The position numbers and the translations under genes were made by a program. A stretch of DNA of 6,275 bases from contig SFJQ01000092.1 in assembly GCA_004555855.1 (NCBI GenBank), forward strand, positions 1-6,275. Direction: 5' to 3'. The DNA comes from [Eubacterium] saphenum. GTDB lineage: Bacteria > Bacillota > Clostridia > Oscillospirales > Ruminococcaceae. Shown here piece after piece: positions 1 to 5,786 of the stretch. The number at the start of each line of letters is the position of its first letter. Position 1 is the first letter of the stretch. The notes beneath the pieces are model-generated. The model was not told the origin of the DNA. It searched no databases and was given only the letters and a program-made list of their open reading frames with translations.

Positions 1-20
1 AAAGGAACGGGGATTTTTTG
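1..20 (+). terminator. 3' half of an intrinsic terminator cut by the window edge
   Basis: The window opens with AAAG followed by GAACGGGG, one A and six Ts (14-19). The same design occurs at 2945-2966, where an AAAG loop is followed by GAAC, A, GGGGCG and a T-tract in a complete hairpin. By analogy the missing 5' arm would be CCCCGTTC just outside the window, and this would end a + strand gene to the left. Only the 3' half is visible, so the hairpin itself is inferred. Confidence 0.45.
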
Positions 21-59
21 CATTTCGGGAAATTTCGCCGTATAGGACAAATCTCTGAG

Positions 60-75
60 TCACAAACTATTGTGA
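60..75. promoter_or_regulatory. Inverted repeat TCACAA-N4-TTGTGA upstream of fruK
   Basis: Perfect 6-bp arms (60-65 and 70-75) flank a 4-base spacer. It lies about 120 bp upstream of the predicted fruK transcription start, in an AT-rich non-coding stretch with a second palindrome at 102-115. It could be a transcription factor operator or part of the promoter region of another transcript. No regulator can be named from sequence alone. Confidence 0.3.
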
Positions 76-86
76 AAACGTACAAA
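73..86 (+). promoter_or_regulatory. Weak cre-like site (candidate CcpA site)
   Basis: TGAAAACGTACAAA matches the cre consensus TGWAANCGNTNWCA at all but two fixed positions; the left half TGAAAACG is perfect. CcpA sites near sugar-catabolism genes are established in Firmicutes. The right half is degenerate, so this is a candidate only. The core TGAAAACGT recurs upstream of ptsI at 1193-1201. Confidence 0.25.
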
Positions 87-101
87 TGAACGGACTTAAA
101 A

Positions 102-115
102 TGTACAATTGTACA
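102..115. promoter_or_regulatory. Perfect 14-bp palindrome TGTACAATTGTACA
   Basis: The 14 bases are fully self-complementary with no spacer, as expected for a dimeric DNA-binding protein. The half-site GTACAAAT is also found at 80-87 and 111-118, so the region carries repeated GTACAA elements. The palindrome centre is about 80 bp upstream of the predicted fruK start of transcription, a position more typical of an activator or a distal operator than of a simple roadblock repressor. The regulator is unknown; fruK-linked DeoR-family FruR is one possibility, but no fruR gene is in view. Confidence 0.4.
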
Positions 116-152
116 AATTTGAAGGTTTCTGAAAGATTTTGTTCCAAAACTA

Positions 153-182
153 TTGATTATTTCAATTGCAATATGTTATCAT
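153..182 (+). promoter_or_regulatory. Predicted sigma-A promoter of fruK (extended -10)
   Basis: The -35 box TTGATT (153-158; 4 of 6 consensus) and the -10 box TATCAT (177-182; 5 of 6) are separated by 18 bp. A TG one base before the -10 makes it an extended -10. Transcription would begin near 188-190, giving a leader of about 45 nt before the chosen fruK start at 235. The 8-bp palindrome ATTGCAAT (165-172) lies in the spacer. Confidence 0.55.
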
Positions 183-220
183 AATCTCATCTGCAAAAAG
201 TTTTACGAAAAGCGAATAAC

Positions 221-226
221 AAGGGG
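221..226 (+). promoter_or_regulatory. Ribosome binding site that favours the 235 start of fruK
   Basis: AAGGGG (221-226) is the only good Shine-Dalgarno-like sequence before fruK. It is 8 bases from the ATG at 235 but only 2 bases from the in-frame ATG at 229, too close for normal initiation. The start at 235 also yields the N-terminus MVFTVTFNPAVDYV, the usual beginning of 1-phosphofructokinases. Confidence 0.6.
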
Positions 227-234
227 CTATGAAA

Positions 235-1134
235 ATGGTTTTCACGGTAACGTTCAATCCTGCTGTTGATTACGTTATTCACATGGGCGAAATGAAGCTT
301 GGCGCGACAAATCGTTCCGTGCGCGAGGAAATGTATATCGGCGGCAAGGGCATAAATGTTTCGATTGTGCTGCGGGAGTTGGGAATTGCTTCAAAAACGC
401 TCGGATTTACGGCGGGATTTACGGGAGAAGCTATCGAAAAGGGGCTTTCCGATATGGGAATTGACGCGGATTTCGTGCGGCTTGAAAAGGGAAATTCCCG
501 AATTAACGTAAAGATAAAATCTGCGGAAGAAACCGAGCTGAACTGTCAGGGGCCGGATATTGACGACAAGTCAATCGCGGCGCTTTTTGAAAAGCTGGAC
601 GGGCTGTCAAACGGAGATACGCTCGTTCTTGCGGGAAGCATACCCGCTTCGCTTCCTTCGGATATTTACGAGCGGATACTTGAAAGGATTTCGGCAAAGA
701 ATATCAGAGTGGTTGTTGACGCGACAAAAGACCTGCTTATGAACGCGCTGAAGTACAAACCGTTTCTGATAAAGCCGAACAACCACGAGCTTGGCGAGAT
801 GTTCGGAACGGTGCTTGAAACGGACGATGAAATCGAGGAATATGCGCGGAAATTGCAGGAAATGGGCGCGGTAAACGTGCTTGTTTCAATGGCGGGCGAT
901 GGGGCAATGCTTATCGATGAGTTCGGGAAAAAACACCGCCTGGGCGTTTGCAGGGGTGAGGTGAAGAACTCGGTTGGCGCGGGAGATTCGATGGTTGCGG
1001 GATTTATCGCGGGCGTGATAAACGGCGGTTACGAATACGCGCTGAAGCTCGGAACAGCCGCAGGCGGCGCAACGGCGTTCTCGGACGGACTTGCCGAAAA
1101 GGGAAAAATTATGGAGCTGCTCAGAACGCTCTGA
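235..1134 (+). CDS. fruK: 1-phosphofructokinase (FruK), PfkB-family sugar kinase
   Basis: This cytoplasmic kinase phosphorylates fructose 1-phosphate, the product of PTS fructose import, with ATP to give fructose 1,6-bisphosphate. The protein has 299 residues from the 235 start, typical of the family. Numbered from that start, the N-terminus has TVTFNPAVDYV with the substrate-binding Asn/Asp, then PfkB signature 1 GGKGINVS (36-43). LVLAGSIPASLP (130-141) and IKPNNHELGEMFG (179-191) follow, and PfkB signature 2 SVGAGDS (246-252) carries the presumed catalytic base Asp251 and an anion hole. The TFNP(A/L)DY opening is characteristic of FruK and of the related tagatose-6-phosphate kinase LacC. 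FruK is preferred, but LacC-type activity cannot be excluded because no fruA or lac gene is visible. ptsI follows 124 bp downstream on the same strand, and co-transcription is plausible since no strong terminator separates them. An ATG at 229 would add MK but is badly spaced from the ribosome binding site. Confidence 0.92.
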   Translation: MVFTVTFNPAVDYVIHMGEMKLGATNRSVREEMYIGGKGINVSIVLRELGIASKTLGFTAGFTGEAIEKGLSDMGIDADFVRLEKGNSRINVKIKSAEETELNCQGPDIDDKSIAALFEKLDGLSNGDTLVLAGSIPASLPSDIYERILERISAKNIRVVVDATKDLLMNALKYKPFLIKPNNHELGEMFGTVLETDDEIEEYARKLQEMGAVNVLVSMAGDGAMLIDEFGKKHRLGVCRGEVKNSVGAGDSMVAGFIAGVINGGYEYALKLGTAAGGATAFSDGLAEKGKIMELLRTL

Positions 1135-1192
1135 AAAGCGGCTGCCGTTCAGCGATTAAACGTCCCGCAGAGCATTTTCATATAAAGCCGTT

Positions 1193-1206
1193 TGAAAACG
1201 TCCTCG
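1193..1206 (+). promoter_or_regulatory. Second TGAAAACGT cre-like element, upstream of ptsI
   Basis: TGAAAACGTCCTCG matches the cre consensus except at two fixed positions and shares the 9-mer TGAAAACGT with the element at 73-81 upstream of fruK. It lies 52 bp before the ptsI start codon. No properly spaced -35/-10 pair was found in 1135-1258, so ptsI may depend on the fruK promoter. This is a weak candidate site. Confidence 0.2.
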
Positions 1207-1245
1207 GCGAGAAAATCAAACTATCCATATATAACGGGGCTTTAC

Positions 1246-1251
1246 GGGAGG
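1246..1251 (+). promoter_or_regulatory. Ribosome binding site of ptsI
   Basis: GGGAGG lies 7 bases before the ATG at 1259, a near-ideal spacing that fixes this start. The 124-bp gap before it (1135-1258) holds no ORF of note and in particular no HPr gene. Confidence 0.75.
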
Positions 1252-1258
1252 TTTTTCT

Positions 1259-2896
1259 ATGACAATTCTCAAGGGCAAGGGAGTTTACGGCGCGATTGCG
1301 CTCGGACGGATTTCAGTTTTCACGAGAAAAGAAGCGTTTGTAAAGAGAACGCACATCGATGATATCGAAGCCGAAAAATCAAGGCTTGCCGCTGCGAAGG
1401 AAAAGGCGGCAAAGCAGCTCGGGGAGATTTACAACAAGGCTTTGAAGGAAGTCGGCGAGGCAAACGCGCAGATTTTTGAGATACACATGATGATGATTGA
1501 GGACGAGGATTACAACGATTCTATCTCAAGCATTATCGAAACGCAGTCTGTAAACGCGGAGTATGCCGTGGCGGTAACGGCGGACAATTTCGCGGAGATG
1601 TTCGCGGCAATGGACGACGCATATATGCAGGCGCGTTCCGCGGACGTGCGGGATATCTCAAACCGCATTATAAACTGCCTTTCGGAAGAAAACGCGGAAA
1701 GCTCGGGCTTAGATGAAAAGGTTATAATTTGCGCGGACGACCTTGCTCCCAGCGAAACGGTGCTGCTCGACAAGGAAAAGGTTCTTGCGTTTGTGACGGC
1801 GTTCGGCTCGTCAAATTCCCACACGGCAATTCTCGCGAGAAATATGAATATTCCTGCGATTATCGGCGTGGGCGAGGAGCTGATGAAAACCGTGAAAAAC
1901 GGCGATTTTGCAGCGGTTGACGGATATACCGGAGAGATTTTCATAGCTCCCGATGAGGAAAACACGGTTCGCCTTGAAAAGAAGCGCGCCGATGACGAGG
2001 AAAAAAAGCGCCTGCTTCAGGAGCTGAAGGGCAAGGAAAACGTCACGCTTGACGGCACGAAAATCAACATTTTTGCGAATATCGGCAGCGTTGACAATAT
2101 CGGCGCTGTGCTTGCAAACGACGCGGGCGGGATTGGGCTTTTCAGAAGCGAGTTTCTCTATCTCGAGAGCAGCGATTTCCCGACAGAAGAACAGCAGTTT
2201 TCCGTGTACAAAAAAGTGCTTGAAAGTATGGCGGGGAAGAAGGTCATTATCCGAACTCTCGATATCGGCGCGGACAAGCAGGCGGGCTATTTTAACCTCG
2301 CAAAAGAGGAAAATCCCGCGCTCGGCTATCGCGCAATCCGCATTTGCCTGACAAAGCCGGAGATTTTCAAAACGCAGCTTCGCGCGCTTTATCGGGCTTC
2401 CGCTTATGGAAATCTCGGGATAATGTTCCCGATGATAACAAGCGTTTCGGAGCTTGAACAGATTATTTCGATTTGCGGGGAAGTCAGAAACGAGCTGAAA
2501 TCCGATGGAATTGAGATTTCGGACAAGGTGGAGCTTGGCATTATGATTGAAACGCCCGCTGCCGCGATAATCAGCGACAGACTGGCGCCGATGGTTGATT
2601 TTTTCAGCGTGGGAACAAACGATTTGACGCAGTACACTCTCGCCTGCGACCGTCAGAATGCCGCAATCGAGCAGTTTATCGACACGCATCACGAAGCAAT
2701 TCTGCGGCTTATCGAGCTGTCCGCGAAAAACGCTCACGCAAACGGCGCTTGGATAGGAATTTGCGGCGAGCTTGCCGCGGATACAACGCTCACGGAGAAG
2801 TTCCTGCGAATGGGAATCGACGAGCTTTCTGTTTCGCCGACGTTTGTCCTGAAGGTCAGGGACGCTGTGAGGCGCTGCGACCTTTCCGAAAAATAA
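1259..2896 (+). CDS. ptsI: PTS enzyme I (phosphoenolpyruvate-protein phosphotransferase)
   Basis: Enzyme I takes phosphate from PEP onto its own histidine and passes it to HPr, starting the cascade that energises all PTS sugar uptake; pyruvate is released. It acts in the cytoplasm as a dimer. The 545-residue protein has the HPr-binding/N-terminal domain (about 1-140), a phosphohistidine swivel domain with GSSNSHTAILAR and active His188, and a C-terminal PEP-binding TIM barrel (about 250-540). In the barrel are GGIGLFRSEFL (Arg296), RTLDIGADK (Arg332), NPALGYRAIR (Arg358), GIMIETPAA (Glu431), SVGTNDLTQYT (Asn454, Asp455) and ICGEL (Cys502, the general acid). These numbers coincide with E. coli enzyme I catalytic positions, so the enzyme looks intact. 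It is some 30 residues shorter than E. coli enzyme I (575), mostly at the C-terminus. The active-site motif has NSH in place of the more usual TSH, a variant I recall as common in Clostridia. No ptsH is adjacent. Confidence 0.96.
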   Translation: MTILKGKGVYGAIALGRISVFTRKEAFVKRTHIDDIEAEKSRLAAAKEKAAKQLGEIYNKALKEVGEANAQIFEIHMMMIEDEDYNDSISSIIETQSVNAEYAVAVTADNFAEMFAAMDDAYMQARSADVRDISNRIINCLSEENAESSGLDEKVIICADDLAPSETVLLDKEKVLAFVTAFGSSNSHTAILARNMNIPAIIGVGEELMKTVKNGDFAAVDGYTGEIFIAPDEENTVRLEKKRADDEEKKRLLQELKGKENVTLDGTKINIFANIGSVDNIGAVLANDAGGIGLFRSEFLYLESSDFPTEEQQFSVYKKVLESMAGKKVIIRTLDIGADKQAGYFNLAKEENPALGYRAIRICLTKPEIFKTQLRALYRASAYGNLGIMFPMITSVSELEQIISICGEVRNELKSDGIEISDKVELGIMIETPAAAIISDRLAPMVDFFSVGTNDLTQYTLACDRQNAAIEQFIDTHHEAILRLIELSAKNAHANGAWIGICGELAADTTLTEKFLRMGIDELSVSPTFVLKVRDAVRRCDLSEK

Positions 2897-2899
2897 AGG

Positions 2900-2920
2900 A
2901 AAACGGTTTTCCGCCGTTTT
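2900..2920 (+). terminator. Intrinsic terminator of ptsI
   Basis: AAAACGG (2900-2906) and CCGTTTT (2914-2920) form a 7-bp stem with a 7-base loop, starting 4 bases after the ptsI stop. The 3' arm ends in TTTT followed by GTT, so the arm itself supplies the T-tract. The stem has only three G/C pairs, so termination may be partial and completed by the stronger hairpin just downstream. Confidence 0.55.
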
Positions 2921-2927
2921 GTTACAC

Positions 2928-2966
2928 AAAAAACGCCCCCGTTCAAAGGAACAGGGGCGCGATTTT
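2928..2966. terminator. Bidirectional terminator between ptsI and ppdK
   Basis: CGCCCC (2934-2939) pairs with GGGGCG (2954-2959), then after one C/A mismatch GTTC (2941-2944) pairs with GAAC (2949-2952) around an AAAG loop. On the - strand the hairpin is followed by six Ts (2933-2928), making a strong terminator 22 bases after the ppdK stop. On the + strand it is followed by CGATTTTG, a weaker T-tract, so it can back up the ptsI terminator. This is a typical shared terminator for convergent genes. Confidence 0.8.
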
Positions 2967-2970
2967 GTTC

Positions 2971-2988
2971 AATGTAACGAATTACATT
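2971..2988 (-). repeat. Small inverted repeat with TTCG loop over the ppdK stop codon
   Basis: Read on the - strand, AATGTAA and TTACATT are perfect 7-bp arms around the loop TTCG, and the ppdK stop TAA is inside the first arm (2984-2982). In the mRNA this would be a hairpin with a UUCG tetraloop. The closing pair is A-U rather than the C-G of the ultra-stable form, and the stem is AT-rich, so stability is modest. It may protect the 3' end or be chance. Confidence 0.3.
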
Positions 2989-5618
2989 TCAGCGATAGCA
3001 GCCTGCGCAGCGGCAAGTCTTGCAATCGGAACGCGGAACGGTGAGCAGGATACATAGTCCAAACCAATCTTGTGGCAGAACTCAACAGACGAGGGATCGC
3101 CGCCGTGCTCGCCGCAGATACCGCAGTGCATTTCGGGACGAACGCCCTTACCAAGCTCAATAGCCATCTTCATCAGCTTGCCTACGCCAATCTGGTCGAG
3201 CTTAGCGAACGGATCGTTCTCGAAGATTTTAGCGTCATAGTAAGCGCCGAGGAACTTGCCTGCGTCATCACGCGAGAAGCCGTAGGTCATCTGAGTGAGG
3301 TCGTTTGTACCGAAGCAGAAGAATTCAGCTTCCTTCGCGATTTCATCAGCAGTAAGAGCGGCACGCGGAATTTCAATCATAGTACCAACAGAGTACTTGA
3401 TGTCGGAACCTGCCTCTGCGATAATCGCGTCAGCGGTCTTAACAACGGTATCCTTAACGTACTTAAGCTCCTTAACCTCGCCTACAAGCGGAATCATAAT
3501 CTCGGGAACGAGGTTCCAGTCGGGGTGAGCCTTCTTGACATTGATAGCAGCCTTGATAACGGCAGCAGTCTGCATCTTAGCGATTTCGGGATAAGTAACC
3601 GCAAGACGGCAGCCACGGTGACCCATCATCGGGTTGAACTCGTGGAGCGACTGAATGATGTTCTTGATAGTTTCAACGGACTTGCCCTGAGCCTTTGCGA
3701 GAGCCTCGATGTCAGCCTCTTCGGTAGGAACGAATTCGTGGAGAGGCGGGTCGAGGAAGCGAATGGTAACGGGACAGCCCTCGAGAGCCTCATAGAGTTT
3801 CTCAAAGTCGCCCTGCTGCATCGGCTCAATCTTAGCAAGAGCAGCTTCTCTCTCTTCAACTGTATCGGAGCAAATCATCTCACGGAAAGCAGCGATTCTG
3901 TCTGCCTCGAAGAACATATGCTCGGTACGGCAAAGACCGATACCCTCAGCACCCAGCTCGCGAGCCTTCTTAGCGTCCGTAGGAGTATCAGCGTTGGTGC
4001 GAACCTTGAGCTTTCTGTACTTGTCAGCCCAAGCCATAATTCTGCCGAACTCGCCTGCGATTGTAGCGTCAACGGTGGGAATAAGACCGTCGTAGATGTT
4101 ACCGGTAGAACCGTCGATGGAGATGCAGTCACCCTCGTGATAGGTCTTGCCTGCGAGCGTGAACTTCTTGTTCTCCTCGTCCATAGCGATATCGCCGCAG
4201 CCGGATACGCAGCATGTACCCATACCGCGAGCAACAACGGCAGCGTGAGAGGTCATACCGCCGCGAACGGTCAGGATACCCTGAGCAGCCTTCATACCGG
4301 TGATGTCCTCGGGAGAGGTTTCCAGACGAACGAGAACAACCTTTTCGCCTCTGGACTTCCACTCAACAGCGTCGTCAGCGGTGAATACAATCTTACCGCA
4401 AGCAGCTCCGGGCGATGCGCCGAGACCCTTGCCTACGGGAGTAGCAGCCTTGAGTGCCTTTGCGTCGAACTGCGGGTGAAGCAGAGTATCGAGGTTGCGC
4501 GGGTCAATCATCGAAACTGCCTTCTTCTCGTCAATCATACCCTCGTCAACGAGGTCACACGCAATCTTGAGAGCAGCCTGCGCGGTTCTCTTACCGTTGC
4601 GGCACTGGAGCATATAAAGCTTGCCGTTTTCAACGGTGAACTCCATATCCTGCATATCGCGATAGTGGTCTTCGAGAATGCCGCAAACCTTTACGAACTC
4701 CTCATAAGCCTCGGGGAACTTGTCCGCCATCTGAGCGATAGGCATAGGAGTACGAACGCCTGCAACAACGTCCTCGCCCTGCGCGTTGAAGAGGAACTCG
4801 CCCATGAGCTTCTTCTCGCCGGTTGCGGGGTCACGGGTGAAGGCAACGCCTGTACCGGAGTTGTCGTTGAGGTTGCCGAATACCATCGGCATTACGTTTA
4901 CTGCAGTACCCCAGCTGTACGGGATATCGTTGTCGCGGCGATAAACGTTTGCACGCGGGTTGTCCCAAGAACGGAAAACAGCCTCGATAGCGAGCTTGAG
5001 CTGTTCAACGGGGTCGGAGGGGAAATCCGTGCCGAGCTGCTTCTTGTATTCAGCCTTAAACTGAGTAGCAAGCTCCTTGAGGTCAGCTGCGGTGAGGTCA
5101 ACGTCAAACTTAACGCCCTTCTTTTCCTTCATCTCGTCGATGAGCTGCTCGAAATACTTCTTGCCGACTTCCATAACGACGTCGGAGAACATCTGGATAA
5201 ATCTTCTGTAAGAGTCGTAAACAAATCTTTCAAACTTAGGGTCGGGGTTGCCTGCAATCATAGCGGCAACAACATCGTCGTTAAGACCGAGGTTCAGGAT
5301 AGTGTCCATCATACCGGGCATCGAAGCGCGAGCGCCGGAACGAACGGAAACGAGAAGCGGGTTCTTGAGGTCGCCGAACTTCTTGCCGTTAACCTCTTCC
5401 ATCCACTTAACGCCTTCCATAGCCTGCTGCATAATCTCATCGTTGATTTTTCTGCCGTCCTCATAGTACTGAGTGCAAGCCTCGGTGGTGATAGTGAAAC
5501 CCTGCGGAACGGGCAGACCAATCTCTGTCATCTCTGCGAGGTTTGCGCCCTTACCGCCAAGCAGGTTGCGCATAGTCATATTACCTTCTTTAAAGGTATA
5601 GACCCATTTTTTAGCCAT
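2982..5618 (-). CDS. ppdK: Pyruvate, phosphate dikinase (PPDK)
   Basis: PPDK catalyses pyruvate + ATP + Pi to and from PEP + AMP + PPi in the cytoplasm. In fermentative Clostridia it can run towards pyruvate (PPi-saving glycolysis) or towards PEP. The protein has 878 residues, close to the well-studied Clostridium symbiosum enzyme (874). The N-terminal ATP-grasp nucleotide domain has GGKGANLAEM (21-30), RSGARASMPGMMDT (93-106) and QCRNGKRT (338-345). The swivelling phosphohistidine domain has GGMTSHAAVVARGMG (453-467) with catalytic His458, and Thr456, the residue that PPDK regulatory kinases phosphorylate in plants and some bacteria. The C-terminal PEP/pyruvate barrel has GLCRTEHMFF (Arg564), TIRFLDPPLHEF (Arg620), GTMIEIPRA (Glu749), FGTNDLTQMT (Asn772, Asp773) and CGICGEHGGDP (Cys835). 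All expected catalytic residues are present. Its swivel and barrel domains are homologous to those of enzyme I, encoded convergently. Codon use is strongly biased: no TTA, CTA or TCA codon occurs over about 849 consecutive codons, consistent with high expression. Confidence 0.97.
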   Translation of the reverse strand: MAKKWVYTFKEGNMTMRNLLGGKGANLAEMTEIGLPVPQGFTITTEACTQYYEDGRKINDEIMQQAMEGVKWMEEVNGKKFGDLKNPLLVSVRSGARASMPGMMDTILNLGLNDDVVAAMIAGNPDPKFERFVYDSYRRFIQMFSDVVMEVGKKYFEQLIDEMKEKKGVKFDVDLTAADLKELATQFKAEYKKQLGTDFPSDPVEQLKLAIEAVFRSWDNPRANVYRRDNDIPYSWGTAVNVMPMVFGNLNDNSGTGVAFTRDPATGEKKLMGEFLFNAQGEDVVAGVRTPMPIAQMADKFPEAYEEFVKVCGILEDHYRDMQDMEFTVENGKLYMLQCRNGKRTAQAALKIACDLVDEGMIDEKKAVSMIDPRNLDTLLHPQFDAKALKAATPVGKGLGASPGAACGKIVFTADDAVEWKSRGEKVVLVRLETSPEDITGMKAAQGILTVRGGMTSHAAVVARGMGTCCVSGCGDIAMDEENKKFTLAGKTYHEGDCISIDGSTGNIYDGLIPTVDATIAGEFGRIMAWADKYRKLKVRTNADTPTDAKKARELGAEGIGLCRTEHMFFEADRIAAFREMICSDTVEEREAALAKIEPMQQGDFEKLYEALEGCPVTIRFLDPPLHEFVPTEEADIEALAKAQGKSVETIKNIIQSLHEFNPMMGHRGCRLAVTYPEIAKMQTAAVIKAAINVKKAHPDWNLVPEIMIPLVGEVKELKYVKDTVVKTADAIIAEAGSDIKYSVGTMIEIPRAALTADEIAKEAEFFCFGTNDLTQMTYGFSRDDAGKFLGAYYDAKIFENDPFAKLDQIGVGKLMKMAIELGKGVRPEMHCGICGEHGGDPSSVEFCHKIGLDYVSCSPFRVPIARLAAAQAAIAEM

Positions 5619-5627
5619 TGGAAATCT

Positions 5628-5633
5628 CCTCCT
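5628..5633 (-). promoter_or_regulatory. Ribosome binding site of ppdK
   Basis: AGGAGG on the - strand, within a longer AGGAGGAGA, lies 9 bases before the ATG at 5618. This is a full-consensus Shine-Dalgarno sequence and fits a highly translated gene; it confirms the MAKKWVYTF start. Confidence 0.85.
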
Positions 5634-5641
5634 AATCTGTT

Positions 5642-5657
5642 TGTCAAAGTTTTGACA
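5642..5657. promoter_or_regulatory. Perfect inverted repeat in the ppdK leader, proximal
   Basis: On the - strand TGTCAAA-AC-TTTGACA has 7-bp perfect arms and a 2-base spacer. It begins about 15 bases downstream of the predicted start of transcription and ends 23 bases before the ATG. It directly abuts the next inverted repeat. Its near-continuous symmetry fits a DNA operator better than an RNA hairpin, because a 2-base loop is sterically poor in RNA. Confidence 0.5.
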
Positions 5658-5673
5658 TTAGGGATTACCCTAA
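5658..5673. promoter_or_regulatory. Perfect inverted repeat at the ppdK transcription start, distal
   Basis: On the - strand TTAGGG-TAAT-CCCTAA has 6-bp perfect arms and a 4-base spacer. It starts 4 bases beyond the -10 box and covers the predicted +1 (about 5671), the classic position for a repressor that blocks RNA polymerase. It abuts the second repeat (5642-5657) with no gap, giving 32 bases of back-to-back dyad symmetry. The two repeats have different arm sequences. Confidence 0.5.
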
Positions 5674-5677
5674 CTAT

Positions 5678-5706
5678 ATTGTACTCAAAACAGCGGATGA
5701 TTTCAA
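5678..5706 (-). promoter_or_regulatory. Predicted sigma-A promoter of ppdK
   Basis: On the - strand TTGAAA (5706-5701; -35) and TACAAT (5683-5678; -10) are separated by exactly 17 bp, with two mismatches in the -35 and one in the -10. Transcription would begin near 5671, giving a leader of about 53 nt containing two inverted repeats. This is the best promoter in the window. Confidence 0.75.
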
Positions 5707-5760
5707 GTCTTTCCCCTCCGTTTTTGAAAGAAAATCCGAATCTTTCCATAAAACTGGCGG

Positions 5761-5786
5761 AAAAAAATGTGCTACGGTTACGGAGC
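5761..5786 (-). terminator. Weak terminator candidate after the SH3 fragment
   Basis: On the - strand GCTCCG (5786-5781) can pair with CGTAGC (5776-5771) with one C/T mismatch around the loop TAAC, followed by ACA and seven Ts (5767-5761). The stem overlaps the stop codon of the SH3 fragment. The short imperfect stem makes it weak, but a seven-base T-tract in the right place suggests this end of the SH3 gene is native. Confidence 0.3.

Noticed and set aside
1131..1152. Possible terminator after fruK (CTGAA...TTCAG with inner CGG/CCG)
   Set aside because: The stem has an unpaired AAG on one side and no T-tract follows, so I do not call a terminator between fruK and ptsI.
1192..1233. Possible promoter for ptsI (TTGAAA at 1192 with TATCCA or TATATA)
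   Set aside because: Spacing is 24 bp or more, far from the 16-18 bp needed, and nothing resembling a -35 box lies at the right distance from TATATA.
1811..2929. - strand ORF of 372 codons opposite ptsI
   Set aside because: Also the codon-register antisense of a conserved enzyme (ptsI), with no family motifs; it crosses both terminators.
5642..5673. Riboswitch or attenuator in the ppdK leader
   Set aside because: The leader is only about 53 nt, the dyads have 2- and 4-base loops and lie at the transcription start, and there is no T-tract or alternative pairing; a DNA operator fits better.
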